A stretch of DNA of 64,000 nucleotides from positions 20,248 through 84,247 of the forward strand of contig WEDG01000410.1 in NCBI GenBank assembly GCA_017591395.1, in the 5' to 3' direction. The notes beneath the pieces are model-generated. The model had not been told where the DNA came from, did not search any database, and saw only the letters and a list, made by a program, of their open reading frames with translations. Below are positions 63,141 through 64,000 of the stretch, piece by piece (positions within the stretch are counted from its first letter, which is position 1; each line of letters starts with the position of its first letter). The translations under genes were made by a program, and so were the position numbers. This stretch comes from Schistocephalus solidus (Eukaryota; Platyhelminthes; Cestoda; Diphyllobothriidea; Diphyllobothriidae).

Positions 63141-63279
63141 ACTATCTCTCTCTATCAACTTCACTCGCATCGTCAACTTGCTGGGAAAAATCTTTACCCA
63201 ATTTTTTTGTATGGTCTTAAGACGATGCTATATAGGGATACATATATTTTGAGGTGGATATGTTCCATGTGGTTTGATT

Positions 63280-63840
63280 TTCACGGCACCTTTACAAATG
63301 AACGAATACGATTATTTATGAATGGAAAGCTCATTATCACAAAAATTATCCTTAACAGATAGGAGTGTATCAAATTTGACTTATACTCGTCATTCAAAGT
63401 AATATTTGAAGAAGATAAAGTGTGCTATTGGCACGCATCTTTGAAAGAACATCATAATTAATAAAACTATTGAGATTAATGAGAATAATTAATATTATTT
63501 AAATGACGTTTTTTACGGAATGTTGTGAACGAAGACGGGCAAGAAGAAGGTTGTTCAAAAGTATGCCTCTTGAGGTGACTGAAATATTTTCCCGTTATAC
63601 TGCACGTTAAAGAGTATAACAGTCATAATCAAGCATTATTTTCCAATATAAAACACGCTAATATTAATGCTGCACTTTATTTTTGATGCTAGGGTAAGTC
63701 TTACAATAAGAAATGAGCATATATATCCTTCCTAAAATATACCATAAATGCGCTGATTTTAAGTTGATGGAACGGATCCTTTCACTCGTCGTGTGTAGGC
63801 GGCCATTCAAGGCATCCCAACCGGTGCTTAGATATGCAGC
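63280..63840 (+). repeat. Repeat P, uninterrupted copy
   Basis: The left half matches 60545-60861 and 26785-26966, the right half 29728-30005. The halves join directly at GAAGGTTGTTC/AAAAG (about 63547-63562), giving the empty site of the L5 insertion. Confidence 0.75.
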
Positions 63841-64000
63841 ATCCTCTAAATTTCTTATCCTAGTAAAACATTGAATTTTTGCATTATAAATTTTATTCAT
63901 AAGAAAAAAGCATAAGATCTTTAAAGTAATTTCCAGATATCAAGCCCCCCTCCAATGAGAAGACGACAGGCATGAAGTAGGCGTCAAGTCAAACGGGAGA
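63841..64000. other. No recognisable feature
   Basis: Short AT-rich end of the window. Confidence 0.4.

Overview
The window is flatworm-like nuclear DNA made almost entirely of transposable-element copies and dispersed repeats. I found no intact, ordinary host gene. Evidence for a platyhelminth, most likely a diphyllobothriidean tapeworm: several CR1/Jockey-type LINEs of flatworm style, an RTE-like LINE whose protein ends in a C2H2 zinc-finger array with repeated R-[IM]-G-L-[VL]-G-H-[LM]-R motifs (a type I associate with diphyllobothriid tapeworms), a Penelope-like element with a GIY-YIG domain, and a tandem tRNA-like repeat carrying a hammerhead ribozyme, as in the schistosome Sm-alpha satellite. 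The species call is inference.

Layout. 1-7.7 kb: repeat R1, LINE fragments, LINE L1 (+) and two wrecked RTE copies. 7.7-12.8 kb: LINE L2 (-), inserted inside R1, with a younger repeat (M, 14-bp target duplication) inside its 3'UTR. 13.4-17.9 kb: LINE L3 (-), with a 150-bp LINE fragment inserted in its RT, then a tRNA-like SINE. 18.4-21.1 kb: LINE L4 (-). 21.1-26.6 kb: a 5.4-kb unit (U1) that recurs inverted at 49.9-44.2 kb (U3) and, truncated, at 44.2-42.0 kb (U2). 26.97-29.73 kb: LINE L5, whose empty site survives in a repeat at 63.5 kb. 30-34 kb: degraded repeats. 34.2-37.6 kb: RTE wreck grading into a (CCA)n expansion. 37.6-39.6 kb: Penelope-like element. 39.7-41.2 kb: five-unit tRNA-like/hammerhead array ending in a foldback. 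51.0-52.1 kb: LINE L6. 55.1-60.3 kb: repeat M and a nearly full-length RTE/zinc-finger LINE (L7). 60.9-63.1 kb: LINE L8 remnant.

Two RNA-level signals stand out. (1) The 3'UTRs of the YADD/YAYD-type LINEs (L1, L2, L4, plus two fragments) share a hairpin with two facing U-tracts (5-7 and 7-8 U) between short stems. The upper stem shows compensatory changes across copies. This is the layout of ENE-type, poly(A)-clamping triple-helix elements. The L3, L5 and L6 (FADD-type) LINEs lack it. (2) Each of five 310-bp tandem units at 39.7-41.0 kb encodes, downstream of tRNA-like A and B boxes on the minus strand, all strands of a hammerhead ribozyme with a palindromic zero-loop stem III. The adjacent Penelope-like element ends in a degenerate hammerhead of its own. 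Most protein-coding content is disrupted LINE endonuclease/reverse transcriptase; the longest open frames are in L7 and L3.
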